DNA of 5,892 nt. Source: Planctomycetota bacterium. Lineage in GTDB: Bacteria > Planctomycetota > Phycisphaerae > UBA1845 > Fen-1342. The position numbers and the translations under genes are program-made. Each line of letters opens with the position of its first letter. The stretch's first letter is position 1. The notes under the pieces were generated by a model. The model ran no database searches. It was not told the origin of the DNA and saw nothing but the letters and a program-made list of their open reading frames with translations. The stretch spans positions 1 to 5,892 of the forward strand of contig JAUWXH010000155.1 of the NCBI GenBank assembly GCA_030616465.1, given 5' to 3'. This document shows positions 1 through 5,892 of the stretch, piece after piece.

Positions 1-97
1 GCAAGGCGACGAATTCGGCGTCGGCATCGGGTTGAGCAGCGTGGGCAGTGCTCGCGGCGAACAGCACGACCAGGACGACCCAAGCGTTTCGCATCAT
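1..97 (-). CDS. Exported protein of unknown function, N-terminal fragment (signal peptide only)
   Basis: Only about 32 codons lie inside the window; the gene runs off the left edge. They read as a classic Sec signal peptide: a short positive start (MMRNA), a hydrophobic core (WVVLVVLFAAS), a likely signal peptidase I site after AHA, then an acidic mature start (AQPDADAEF). A strong AGGAGG lies just upstream, four bases from the first ATG (97) and seven from the second (94), so the second ATG is an equally good or better start. The zinc-ribbon gene ends 54 bp upstream and a REP-like hairpin sits in that gap. The protein is exported or periplasmic, but nothing visible shows its function. Confidence 0.7.
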   Translation of the reverse strand, partial: MMRNAWVVLVVLFAASTAHAAQPDADAEFVAL

Positions 98-125
98 CTC
101 ACCTCCTATACCGTGTCGAGCATCA

Positions 126-144
126 GGTGCGCCGGAGACGCACC
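126..144 (-). repeat. REP-like hairpin, copy 1
   Basis: Read on the minus strand this is arm GGTGCGTC, loop TCC, arm GGCGCACC. All eight base pairs form, one of them a U-G wobble. It lies in the 54-bp gap between the zinc-ribbon gene and the next exported-protein gene. On the plus strand it matches the copy at 2562-2580 in all but three of 19 bases. No GTAG precedes it here; the four flanking bases read GCGT. Confidence 0.6.
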
Positions 145-151
145 ACGCGCT

Positions 152-505
152 CTAGCGCTGCGCGCCCGGATTATAGCGGAGCGCCGCGATGTCGAAGTGG
201 TTGCCGCAACCGAGGCACTGGACATACTCGGTCGCGGCGCTGGTCGGGATCGGCGTCCGAACGAAGAAAAGCGTGAAGTAACACTGCCGGATCTGGTACG
301 CATATGGACGCCACGCGTTGCAGCTCCGGCAAAAGAACTCCCCTCGGTCCCTGGTTCGGACGGATTCCTTCTCGCCGAAGATGATGAGCATGTCCGTGTT
401 AATCCCTGTTTGCCTTACTCGACGGCCCGCGCGTTTCCAGGGTTCGGCCTCGACTCGCCGGGCCTGTCCGCAGCGGCAACACTGCACATATGGAAACCCG
501 CGCAC
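152..505 (-). CDS. Zinc-ribbon protein with three CxxC motifs
   Basis: A 117-residue protein with no membrane segment or signal peptide. Residues from about 39 on match my memory of small bacterial zinc-ribbon proteins (zinc_ribbon_15 type): a start like MLIIFG, then a CxxC (FFCRSCN), a YFTLFF block followed by a proline-containing turn, then a second CxxC (YVQCLGCGN). These four cysteines should bind one structural zinc. An extra Cys cluster (YVQCCRCGQ) lies at residues 6-13, ahead of the family domain. The start is uncertain. GTG at 505 is the most upstream in-frame option, only four codons after the DUF1080 stop, but it lacks a well-spaced Shine-Dalgarno. ATG at 391 would give the usual family length of about 79 residues, also with a weak ribosome site. 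The 12-bp gap to DUF1080 suggests co-transcription. Function unknown; zinc binding is inferred. Confidence 0.7.
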   Translation of the reverse strand: MRGFPYVQCCRCGQARRVEAEPWKRAGRRVRQTGINTDMLIIFGEKESVRTRDRGEFFCRSCNAWRPYAYQIRQCYFTLFFVRTPIPTSAATEYVQCLGCGNHFDIAALRYNPGAQR

Positions 506-517
506 CCTTGCGCGGGA

Positions 518-1384
518 CTAGCGGTCCGGCTTGTCCGGCTGCGGATTCAACGGGCGGAGCCAGATGTTGCGAAAACGGACGGGGTTCCCGTGCGCCTGCA
601 AGCGGAGCGGCTGCCTGGCCGGGTGGGCCGTGTACGGCTCGATCTTCCGCCAGGCGCACGGACCGTGAATCTCCGTGTTGTGATGCACCAGCAGGCCGTT
701 GTGGAACATCGTCACCGTCGCCTTCTTCACGAGCTTGTCGTCTTCGAACACGGGAGCCGTGAAGATGATGTCGTATGTCTGCCACTTCCCCGGCGGGAGC
801 GTGGCGTTGACCAGTGGCGGCGTCTCGCCGTAGATCGCCGCCGCCGAGCCGTCGGGGTAGACCTTCTCCGTGTACGAGTCGGAGATCTGCACCTCATAGC
901 GGCTCATGAAGTACACGCCGCTGTTACCGCGGTTCATTTGCGGACCGCGTGGCGGGTCTGGCGCCTGCCATTCGACGTGAAGCTGGCAATCGCCGAACGA
1001 TTGGGTGGTGTAGATGTCACCCTCGGTTGCCTCCAGCTCACCGTCCTCAATCTTCCACTTGTTCGGCTGCCACTGCGACGTGTCGGTGCCGTCGAATAGC
1101 ACGATCGCGTCGGACGGGGCGCTGCCGACCTTCTCCTGCGCACTGGGCTTGCCCGGCACGACCTCCTTCGGCAGCGGCCGATCCGGATCATGCTTGTGAT
1201 ACCCCGCCCACGGCAAAATCGGCGTGTCCTTGTAGCCGACCACGCCGGACCCGTCCTTGGCCTTGATCAGCTTGGCCTGCTGCGCCCCGGCCGGCGAGAG
1301 CAGCGCGCCGGCGATCGCCAGCAGCGCTCCCCATTGCAGCAGCAGGCTGCATGACTTCTTCACGTGCTTATAGTTCGTGTTCAT
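518..1384 (-). CDS. Secreted DUF1080 / 3-keto-disaccharide hydrolase-domain protein
   Basis: A 288-residue protein with a signal peptide (residues 1 to about 34: basic KHVKK, a hydrophobic core, cleavage near AGA-QQ, no lipobox). A linker with the motif DTPILP and a proline-rich stretch leads into a DUF1080 domain (PF06439, concanavalin-like fold) at about 93-277. Recognisable family blocks are LFDG (96-99), RGNSGVYF (152-159), YEVQISDS (163-170), GKWQTYDI (199-206) and VRFRNIW near the C-terminus. Some family members hydrolyse 3-keto-glycosides; others are uncharacterised, so the substrate is open. The domain is complete. GGAGGT lies 8 bp before the ATG. A weak candidate promoter, TTTAAT at 1435-1440 with a poor -35 at 1458-1463, would place a REP-like hairpin in the 5' leader. 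The zinc-ribbon gene follows 12 bp after the stop. Abundance of this family in Planctomycetota supports the taxonomic guess. Confidence 0.92.
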   Translation of the reverse strand: MNTNYKHVKKSCSLLLQWGALLAIAGALLSPAGAQQAKLIKAKDGSGVVGYKDTPILPWAGYHKHDPDRPLPKEVVPGKPSAQEKVGSAPSDAIVLFDGTDTSQWQPNKWKIEDGELEATEGDIYTTQSFGDCQLHVEWQAPDPPRGPQMNRGNSGVYFMSRYEVQISDSYTEKVYPDGSAAAIYGETPPLVNATLPPGKWQTYDIIFTAPVFEDDKLVKKATVTMFHNGLLVHHNTEIHGPCAWRKIEPYTAHPARQPLRLQAHGNPVRFRNIWLRPLNPQPDKPDR

Positions 1385-1594
1385 CGTCTTGTACCTCCAC
1401 TCTGTAGGGTGCGTCCGCGACGCGCCGTGTTCGTATTAAACCAGGCCGGCCCGATCCGGACACACCTCCCATCCGGTCCGTGTCATCCATGGGCGCCGCA
1501 GGCAGGCCGTAGACCTGCCCGTGCTCGAGTCTCCAAAGCAGGGGATACATGGGCAAACCTGGCTTCGTCGCGGCCCGCCCATGCCGCGCGGCGC
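1385..1594. other. 210-bp gap between hydrolase and DUF1080 genes
   Basis: No convincing gene is seen here. The gap holds the DUF1080 ribosome site (1393-1398), a REP-like hairpin (1404-1426), a weak -10-like TTTAAT for minus-strand transcription (1435-1440), and two inverted repeats. One is GGCAGG/CCTGCC at 1501-1519 with a 7-base loop; the other is CATGGGC/GCCCATG at 1548-1583 with a 22-base loop, starting about 12 bp past the hydrolase stop. Neither is followed by a T-run on the minus strand, so neither looks like a standard intrinsic terminator. Confidence 0.5.
1404..1426 (+). repeat. REP-like element with GTAG, copy 2
   Basis: On the plus strand: GTAG (1404-1407), arm GGTGCGTC, loop CGC, arm GACGCGCC. 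All eight pairs form, one a wobble. It is the best-formed element of the GGTGCGTC family in the window and lies opposite in orientation to the others. It sits in the 5' leader of the DUF1080 gene, about 20 bp before its start codon. Its first 12 bases recur exactly, on the minus strand, at 3928-3939. Confidence 0.65.
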
Positions 1595-2497
1595 CTAGTC
1601 CGGCCAAAGGGCTTTCTTGCAGTGAACGGTCAGGGCCGCGGAGTCGTGGCCGACGTTCTCGACCACGAGGAGGCGCACGCGCCCGACTTTCCCCTGGCGC
1701 CGGGCTAGCTCGTTCATCGCCTCGACCCACTCGCGGGCGCGCTCGACGGGGGTGTGGCCGCGCTGGCCGGGGATGGGTTTAAGCTCATCGTCGTCCTTCG
1801 CACCAACCACAACCGTGATCGGGAGAGTAGCGGCCTTGAGCCAGCCCTCTGGGTCGGGCCTGATGTCGATTTGCTGCCACGGGTCGTCATCGCGCCAACG
1901 CATCCGCCGCCGCAGCGGCGCCATCCCATTCGTCCAGGGCACCTTCGGGTCGGGAAAGGCGAATGTGCCCGCGGCGCTGATCACTGCGGCTTTGATTCGG
2001 TTAGGGTGTTTCACTACGTAGCGGCTCACGAACTGTCCGCCCGCTGAATGCCCGTATATATAGAATTGCTCCGGCAGCGACGGGAACCTTTCTCGGGCCG
2101 CAGCCACGATACGATTGACGAACTGGTCGGCACCGATACGCCGCCCGAACAGTCCCCGATATCCGCCGCCGGGACCGGCCCGCCCGCCGAAGTTCTCCTG
2201 ATCGAACGCCGGCGCAAGCAGAAGCACCCGTCGGCGCTCGGCTACGTCGGTCCAGCGCTTGATGAACCGCTCGGCCACATCTGGCGCCGCTTCGTCCTTG
2301 CCGAGCGAGCCGTGCACAATGACGAGCGTGGACTGCCGGCCGCTCCTCGGGGTGTACTGGAGGTAGTCGCCATACTCGAGCGACTTCCGAACAACTCGGC
2401 CCGTTGCGTCCGCGCCCTGCGCCACGCCGCTTTGGGCAGGGGCCGCAGCGGCGGACGACAAGCCCACGACCCAGAGCAACGCAGCTCTGCTGGCCAT
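1595..2497 (-). CDS. Secreted alpha/beta hydrolase (esterase / PHB-depolymerase-like)
   Basis: A 300-residue protein counted from ATG 2497. An upstream in-frame start at 2545 exists, but AGGAGGTG at 2504-2511, six bases before ATG 2497, and the signal peptide that begins there (MASRAALLWVVGLSSAAAA) decide the start. The mature part is an alpha/beta-hydrolase fold. It shows an oxyanion-type HGS (62-64), the nucleophile elbow GHSAGG with Ser151, a likely acid among Asp235-237 (VGAKDDDEL), and the catalytic His284 in GHDS. Proteins of this shape include polyhydroxyalkanoate-depolymerase-like and other carboxylesterases acting outside the cytoplasm. The actual ester is not readable from sequence, and no carbohydrate-binding or anchoring domain is attached. 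It lies between the GNAT gene (92 bp upstream) and the DUF1080 gene (210 bp downstream), each gap carrying a REP-like hairpin, so separate transcription is possible. Confidence 0.88.
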   Translation of the reverse strand: MASRAALLWVVGLSSAAAAPAQSGVAQGADATGRVVRKSLEYGDYLQYTPRSGRQSTLVIVHGSLGKDEAAPDVAERFIKRWTDVAERRRVLLLAPAFDQENFGGRAGPGGGYRGLFGRRIGADQFVNRIVAAARERFPSLPEQFYIYGHSAGGQFVSRYVVKHPNRIKAAVISAAGTFAFPDPKVPWTNGMAPLRRRMRWRDDDPWQQIDIRPDPEGWLKAATLPITVVVGAKDDDELKPIPGQRGHTPVERAREWVEAMNELARRQGKVGRVRLLVVENVGHDSAALTVHCKKALWPD

Positions 2498-2503
2498 CGC
2501 ACG

Positions 2504-2511
2504 CACCTCCT
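2504..2511 (-). promoter_or_regulatory. Strong Shine-Dalgarno of the secreted hydrolase
   Basis: AGGAGGTG on the minus strand, six bases before ATG 2497. It rules against the longer in-frame start at 2545, which would put an arginine-rich extension in front of the signal peptide. Confidence 0.75.
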
Positions 2512-2561
2512 GATGCCGGCTAGCGCGTCGGAACATCCTCGACACACCAGATCATATAGAA

Positions 2562-2580
2562 CGTGCGCCAGGGACGCACC
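2562..2580 (-). repeat. REP-like hairpin, copy 3
   Basis: On the minus strand: arm GGTGCGTC, loop CCT, then GGCGCACG. Seven of eight pairs form (one wobble); the outermost is G opposite G. The four bases before it read GTAC, one change from GTAG. It lies in the 92-bp gap between the GNAT stop and the hydrolase start. An AT-rich stretch (CATATA at 2553-2558) follows it, but I find no acceptable -35 partner. Confidence 0.6.
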
Positions 2581-2589
2581 GTACGTAGC

Positions 2590-3111
2590 CTAGAGCGCGG
2601 CGTCGTACGCCGGCGGGTAGCGCACGGTGCCGTGGACGCCCGCCAAGGCACCCGGGACGAGCTCGATCAGCATGAATGCCTCGTCGGGCACATCCAGCGG
2701 GGGCTCGATCCCGCGTGGCCGGGCCGGCACGAATCCGAAGCGCGGGTAGTACTCCGCATGGCCGAGCACGACCACGCTCTTGTGCCCCAGGCGTCGGGCG
2801 GCTTCCAGGCCGGCCCGGACCAGGGCCGAGCCGACGCCGCGCCGCTGAAAGTCGGGATGGACCGCCATGGGCGCGAAGCTCAGTGTCCGAACCGGCCCGA
2901 CGACCGTCTCGATCGTGATCGGGCTGAACAGAATGTGGCCGATGATGCGGCCGTCGGACTCCGCGACCAGCGACAGCTCCGGGATATGCTCCGGCGTCCG
3001 CCGCATGGTCTCGACCAGCCGGGCTTCCTCCTCGCGCCCGAACGCCAGCCGGTTCACCCCGAACACTTGCGTATAGTCGTCCGGCGTTTCGGGTCGTGCG
3101 CGGCAATGCAT
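2590..3111 (-). CDS. GNAT-family N-acetyltransferase (YhbS-like)
   Basis: A 173-residue cytoplasmic protein with a single GNAT fold. It begins with the usual RPETPDDY block. A beta strand (ELSLVAESDGRIIGHILFSP, about 45-64) precedes the core AcCoA-binding motif: MAVHPDFQRRGVGSALV (82-98), where Q89-R-R-G-V-G94 should hold the acetyl-CoA pyrophosphate. It continues to YYPRFGF (121-127), typical of the YhbS/COG3153 group. GNAT enzymes move acetyl from acetyl-CoA to an amine; this acceptor is unknown. The start at ATG 3111 has GGAG seven bases upstream and fits the family N-terminus. A GTG at 3141, with AGGGG nearby, would add ten residues and leave only 9 bp to the DinB stop. With the chosen start the gap to DinB is 39 bp, so an operon is likely. 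Confidence 0.88.
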   Translation of the reverse strand: MHCRARPETPDDYTQVFGVNRLAFGREEEARLVETMRRTPEHIPELSLVAESDGRIIGHILFSPITIETVVGPVRTLSFAPMAVHPDFQRRGVGSALVRAGLEAARRLGHKSVVVLGHAEYYPRFGFVPARPRGIEPPLDVPDEAFMLIELVPGALAGVHGTVRYPPAYDAAL

Positions 3112-3150
3112 TCGCAATCTCCGCCAGACACCCACCGGCACCCGGCGCCC

Positions 3151-3645
3151 CTAAATGATCATGGTAGTCGGCGGCAGCCCCATCGCGCGGCGCCAAACAG
3201 CGAGTTGCCCCAGGTGTGCCGCTGTGTGACCGACAAGCACGTGCAGCAGGGCATGTCCCAGCGTCGGGAAAATGTCACGATACTGCTCGGTCGGAAACGG
3301 GCCATTCAGTTCCGCATCGTCCAGCGCCGAGAGTCGCTCGCGCACGCGTCGCTCCCCGTCCGCAAGCCTGTCCAGCAGCTCTTGCTTTGCCGGATAAGCG
3401 CTCGCCTCCGCCGCCGGCGCCGTACCTGTCTTGAACATGCTCGGCCAGTCGGCCGGCAACCACGGTTCCAGGCGCATATCTTCTCCGATCGCCTGAAAGC
3501 TGTAGACGATGTGCCCGACCGTCCACGCCGGATGATTCGGCACGCCGGGCGGCTGCTGAACCATCTGCGCGTCATCCAGATCGCCGATCAGCTCGCGCAA
3601 GTTCCGCATCAGGAGTGCCAGGCTGTTGAGGATTTCATCCTTCAT
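3151..3645 (-). CDS. DinB/DUF664-like metal-binding four-helix protein
   Basis: A 164-residue, mostly helical protein counted from ATG 3645, which has GGGAG seven bases upstream; a GTG at 3666 would add only seven residues. The DinB-fold metal site can be seen: His45 in the early helix block HPAWTVGHIV, and His140 and His144 in the late block VGHTAAHLGQ, a His plus HxxxH triad. Proteins of this superfamily bind a divalent metal. Characterised relatives include thiol-dependent enzymes such as bacillithiol or mycothiol transferases, and DNA-damage-induced DinB of Bacillus, but most have no known substrate. No signal peptide. The GNAT gene follows closely, and a strong hairpin (3715-3737) separates this gene from the small membrane-protein gene upstream. 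Fold assignment is fairly sure, reaction unknown. Confidence 0.85.
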   Translation of the reverse strand: MKDEILNSLALLMRNLRELIGDLDDAQMVQQPPGVPNHPAWTVGHIVYSFQAIGEDMRLEPWLPADWPSMFKTGTAPAAEASAYPAKQELLDRLADGERRVRERLSALDDAELNGPFPTEQYRDIFPTLGHALLHVLVGHTAAHLGQLAVWRRAMGLPPTTMII

Positions 3646-3714
3646 GACGTCGCTCCCACTCCGCACGGCCGAGCGCGGCTACTCTGTGAAGGTAGCGGCC
3701 TCCGATCAGCATGC

Positions 3715-3737
3715 GTCGGGTCGATGACCCGACCTAC
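3715..3737 (-). repeat. GTAG-preceded perfect hairpin (second REP-like type)
   Basis: On the minus strand: GTAG (3737-3734), arm GTCGGGTC, loop ATC, arm GACCCGAC. All eight pairs are Watson-Crick. It has the same layout as the GGTGCGTC repeats (GTAG, 8-bp stem, 3-base loop) but a different stem sequence. It begins five bases after the stop codon of the small membrane-protein gene. It has no following T-run, so it is not a standard terminator, though it could still slow polymerase or protect the 3' end of the mRNA. Confidence 0.6.
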
Positions 3738-3742
3738 GTGGC

Positions 3743-3910
3743 TCAATCGCGCCGGTCCCACAACATCTTCAAGCCGGCCACGATGATTCCCGCGATGCTC
3801 AACCCCCAGACGTACGGCAGGTTCATAGCGATTCCGACCGCCAAACCGATGATCGAGACGACAAGAGCATACGTGAGCGCCCTCTGCCGCCGCTTGGCCC
3901 TGCGCTCCAT
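3743..3910 (-). CDS. Small two-helix membrane protein, hypothetical
   Basis: A 55-residue protein. It has a very basic N-terminus (MERRAKRRQR), a first hydrophobic helix at about 12-30, a short turn with NLP, a second helix at about 32-50, and a charged tail WDRRD. The basic start predicts both ends on the cytoplasmic side by the positive-inside rule. ATG 3910 is chosen because GGAG lies eight bases upstream. A TTG at 3952 would add 14 residues, but that extra stretch overlaps a copy of the GGTGCGTC repeat arm, so it is probably untranslated leader. It lies 144 bp after the M32 peptidase stop and 97 bp before DinB. No family is recognised. The clean start site and the membrane pattern make it a probable real gene. 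Confidence 0.6.
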   Translation of the reverse strand: MERRAKRRQRALTYALVVSIIGLAVGIAMNLPYVWGLSIAGIIVAGLKMLWDRRD

Positions 3911-3927
3911 GTCCACGTCTCCGGCTC

Positions 3928-3939
3928 GACGCACCCTAC
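3928..3939 (-). repeat. Partial REP-like element (GTAG plus left arm)
   Basis: GTAG followed by GGTGCGTC on the minus strand, identical over 12 bases to the start of the element at 1404-1426. The right arm is missing or degraded: what follows offers only a weak CGTC/GACG pairing across eight bases. It sits just before the ribosome site of the small membrane-protein gene. Confidence 0.5.
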
Positions 3940-4054
3940 CCTGAATTCCCAACCATTAGCGCCATCAGCTTACCGACATCATCCAAGGATTGCAAGCCGA
4001 ATGTGGTGTCCTTCAACTCCCCGCGTCGGCCGGCGCGTTCGGAGCGCGGCTGCC

Positions 4055-5554
<1,500 letters not shown>

Positions 5555-5558
5555 CGCG

Positions 5559-5566
5559 TCACCTCC
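5559..5566 (-). promoter_or_regulatory. Shine-Dalgarno supporting the GTG start of M32
   Basis: GGAGGTGA on the minus strand, with its GGAGG core seven bases from GTG 5554. This strong site, together with the conserved family N-terminus that follows, supports a non-ATG start. Confidence 0.7.
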
Positions 5567-5590
5567 GTTCCGGGGCCTCTTTGCGTTTCC

Positions 5591-5604
5591 GCACTTCCAA
5601 GTGC
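5591..5604. promoter_or_regulatory. Short palindrome in the M32 leader
   Basis: GCACTT, CC, AAGTGC: a perfect 6-bp inverted repeat about 37 bp upstream of the M32 start and a few bases downstream of the predicted transcription start. The symmetry and position suit an operator for a dimeric regulator. As RNA it would form only a small hairpin. Binding is inference. Confidence 0.3.
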
Positions 5605-5619
5605 TCGATTTGTCGCCCG

Positions 5620-5648
5620 TTTATAAGCCTAGAACGCTGGCGGGTCGA
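5620..5648 (-). promoter_or_regulatory. Candidate sigma70-type promoter for the M32 gene
   Basis: On the minus strand, TCGACC (5648-5643) matches TTGACA at four of six positions. A 17-base spacer follows, then TATAAA (5625-5620), which matches TATAAT at five of six. Such an AT-rich hexamer stands out against the high-GC surroundings. Transcription would start near 5613 and give a leader of nearly 60 bases containing the 5591-5604 palindrome. Confidence 0.35.
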
Positions 5649-5700
5649 GTCCGTGCTTGCCGCCTGTTCGGCTGACCGAACCAGCCGCACGCCGGACTCG
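5646..5700. other. Compound inverted repeat in the divergent region
   Basis: Outer arms CGAGTCC (5646-5652) and GGACTCG (5694-5700) pair perfectly and continue, past a 3-base bulge, as GTGC (5653-5656) with GCAC (5687-5690). Inside is a GGCTG/CAGCC hairpin (5670-5686). It competes with an overlapping hairpin, GTTCGG/CCGAAC around CTGA (5666-5681); the two cannot form together. The left end touches the candidate M32 -35. It could be a DNA site, or a folded leader RNA for the plus-strand gene. Confidence 0.4.
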
Positions 5701-5704
5701 TTCT

Positions 5705-5726
5705 GCCCAGATCGGTTGTCCTGGGC
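5705..5726 (+). other. Stem-loop upstream of the right-edge gene
   Basis: GCCCAG (5705-5710) and CTGGGC (5721-5726) pair perfectly across a 10-base loop, directly after the compound repeat and about 57 bp before ATG 5784. No T-run follows, so it is not a standard terminator. It may form a structured leader together with the preceding element. Confidence 0.3.
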
Positions 5727-5783
5727 CGCCCGCTCGGATAGCCTCAGGTTTCCGCGCACATACAGACCAGCGGAGCCGATATC

Positions 5784-5892
5784 ATGCCGGGCGCCAACGG
5801 CCTGCAGCCACTAAGTATCTGGGCGCTGTTTGTGGTGTTGACGGTGCTGGCGCGGCGCGACCGCCGGTTGCTGTACCACCTGCCCGTCGTCG
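5784..5892 (+). CDS. Probable membrane protein, N-terminal fragment
   Basis: The first 36 codons of an open frame that leaves the right edge. ATG 5784 has GGAG eight bases upstream. After a short polar start (MPGANGLQP) comes one hydrophobic segment (LSIWALFVVLTVLA, about 10-23), then a strongly basic run (RRDRRLL). That order, hydrophobic then positive, suggests an N-out, C-in signal anchor or first membrane helix rather than a cleaved signal peptide. It is the only gene seen on the plus strand and is divergent from the M32 gene. There is too little sequence to name a family, and a start elsewhere cannot be excluded. Confidence 0.5.
   Translation, partial: MPGANGLQPLSIWALFVVLTVLARRDRRLLYHLPVV

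Larger units (their letters stand above)
5555..5783. other. Divergent intergenic control region
   Basis: These 229 bp separate the M32 gene (minus) from the right-edge membrane-protein gene (plus). From left to right they hold the M32 Shine-Dalgarno (5559-5566), a 14-bp palindrome (5591-5604), the candidate M32 promoter (5620-5648), a 55-bp compound inverted repeat (5646-5700), and a second stem-loop (5705-5726). The right part also has GGAG eight bases before ATG 5784. A plus-strand promoter is not clear; TTGTCC (5716-5721), 17 bases, TAGCCT (5739-5744) is the best candidate and is weak. Confidence 0.5.

Noticed and set aside
32..1099. Plus-strand frame of 355 codons
   Set aside because: Antisense to the exported-protein start, the zinc-ribbon gene and much of DUF1080. 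Its translation is low-complexity Arg, Val and Leu-rich, as expected from the complement of high-GC coding sequence.
1488..1583. Three copies of CATGGGC/GCCCATG in one gap as a possible operator array
   Set aside because: The same 7-mer also occurs inside the GNAT gene near 2868 and the M32 gene near 4704, so it appears to be a common word in this genome. Spacing between copies is irregular.
1501..1583. Hairpins after the hydrolase gene as intrinsic terminators
   Set aside because: Stems exist at 1501-1519 and 1548-1583, but no T-run follows either on the minus strand, and the second has a 22-base loop.
2563..3786. Long open frame on the plus strand (407 codons)
   Set aside because: It runs antisense across the GNAT and DinB genes, is rich in Arg, His and Pro, has no domain, and crosses two hairpin repeats. 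It is a high-GC shadow of well-supported genes.
4013..4054. GC-rich inverted repeat after the M32 stop codon
   Set aside because: Arms CCGCG/CGCGG are only 5 bp in a very GC-rich stretch, with no T-run. Chance is a sufficient explanation.

Overview
The window looks like bacterial chromosome with high G+C content and a tightly packed, almost one-directional gene order. Seven complete genes and one truncated gene run on the minus strand, and one truncated gene leaves on the plus strand at the right edge. A secreted DUF1080 (3-keto-disaccharide hydrolase-type) protein, a secreted alpha/beta hydrolase, a DinB-like protein, a GNAT acetyltransferase and an M32 carboxypeptidase are a mix often met in Planctomycetota and relatives. 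That assignment is inference from gene content; no rRNA or other marker is present.

Layout from right to left, in the direction of minus-strand transcription: a divergent control region (5555-5783) rich in inverted repeats; the M32 metallocarboxypeptidase (5554-4055, GTG start, strong Shine-Dalgarno); a small two-helix membrane protein (3910-3743); a DinB/DUF664-like protein (3645-3151); a YhbS-like GNAT acetyltransferase (3111-2590); a secreted alpha/beta hydrolase (2497-1595); a secreted DUF1080 protein (1384-518); a zinc-ribbon protein (505-152) only 12 bp further on; and the signal peptide of another exported protein, cut by the left edge (97-1). On the plus strand a probable membrane protein begins at 5784 and runs off the window.

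The genes do not form an obvious single pathway. The M32 peptidase, DinB, GNAT and small membrane protein look like housekeeping or detoxification functions. The hydrolase and DUF1080 protein are both exported and may act on extracellular polymers or glycosides. DUF1080 and the zinc ribbon are close enough to share a transcript.

The most notable structure is outside the genes. Four short gaps between genes carry copies or partial copies of a small hairpin repeat, an 8-bp stem on a 3-base loop, with the left arm GGTGCGTC preserved exactly in four places. Two of these copies, and a fifth hairpin with a different stem sequence, are preceded by GTAG. This is the layout of repetitive extragenic palindromes (REP) that are mobilised by REP-associated tyrosine transposases. 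No transposase, CRISPR array, tRNA or rRNA is visible, and I did not find a new defence or metabolic system.
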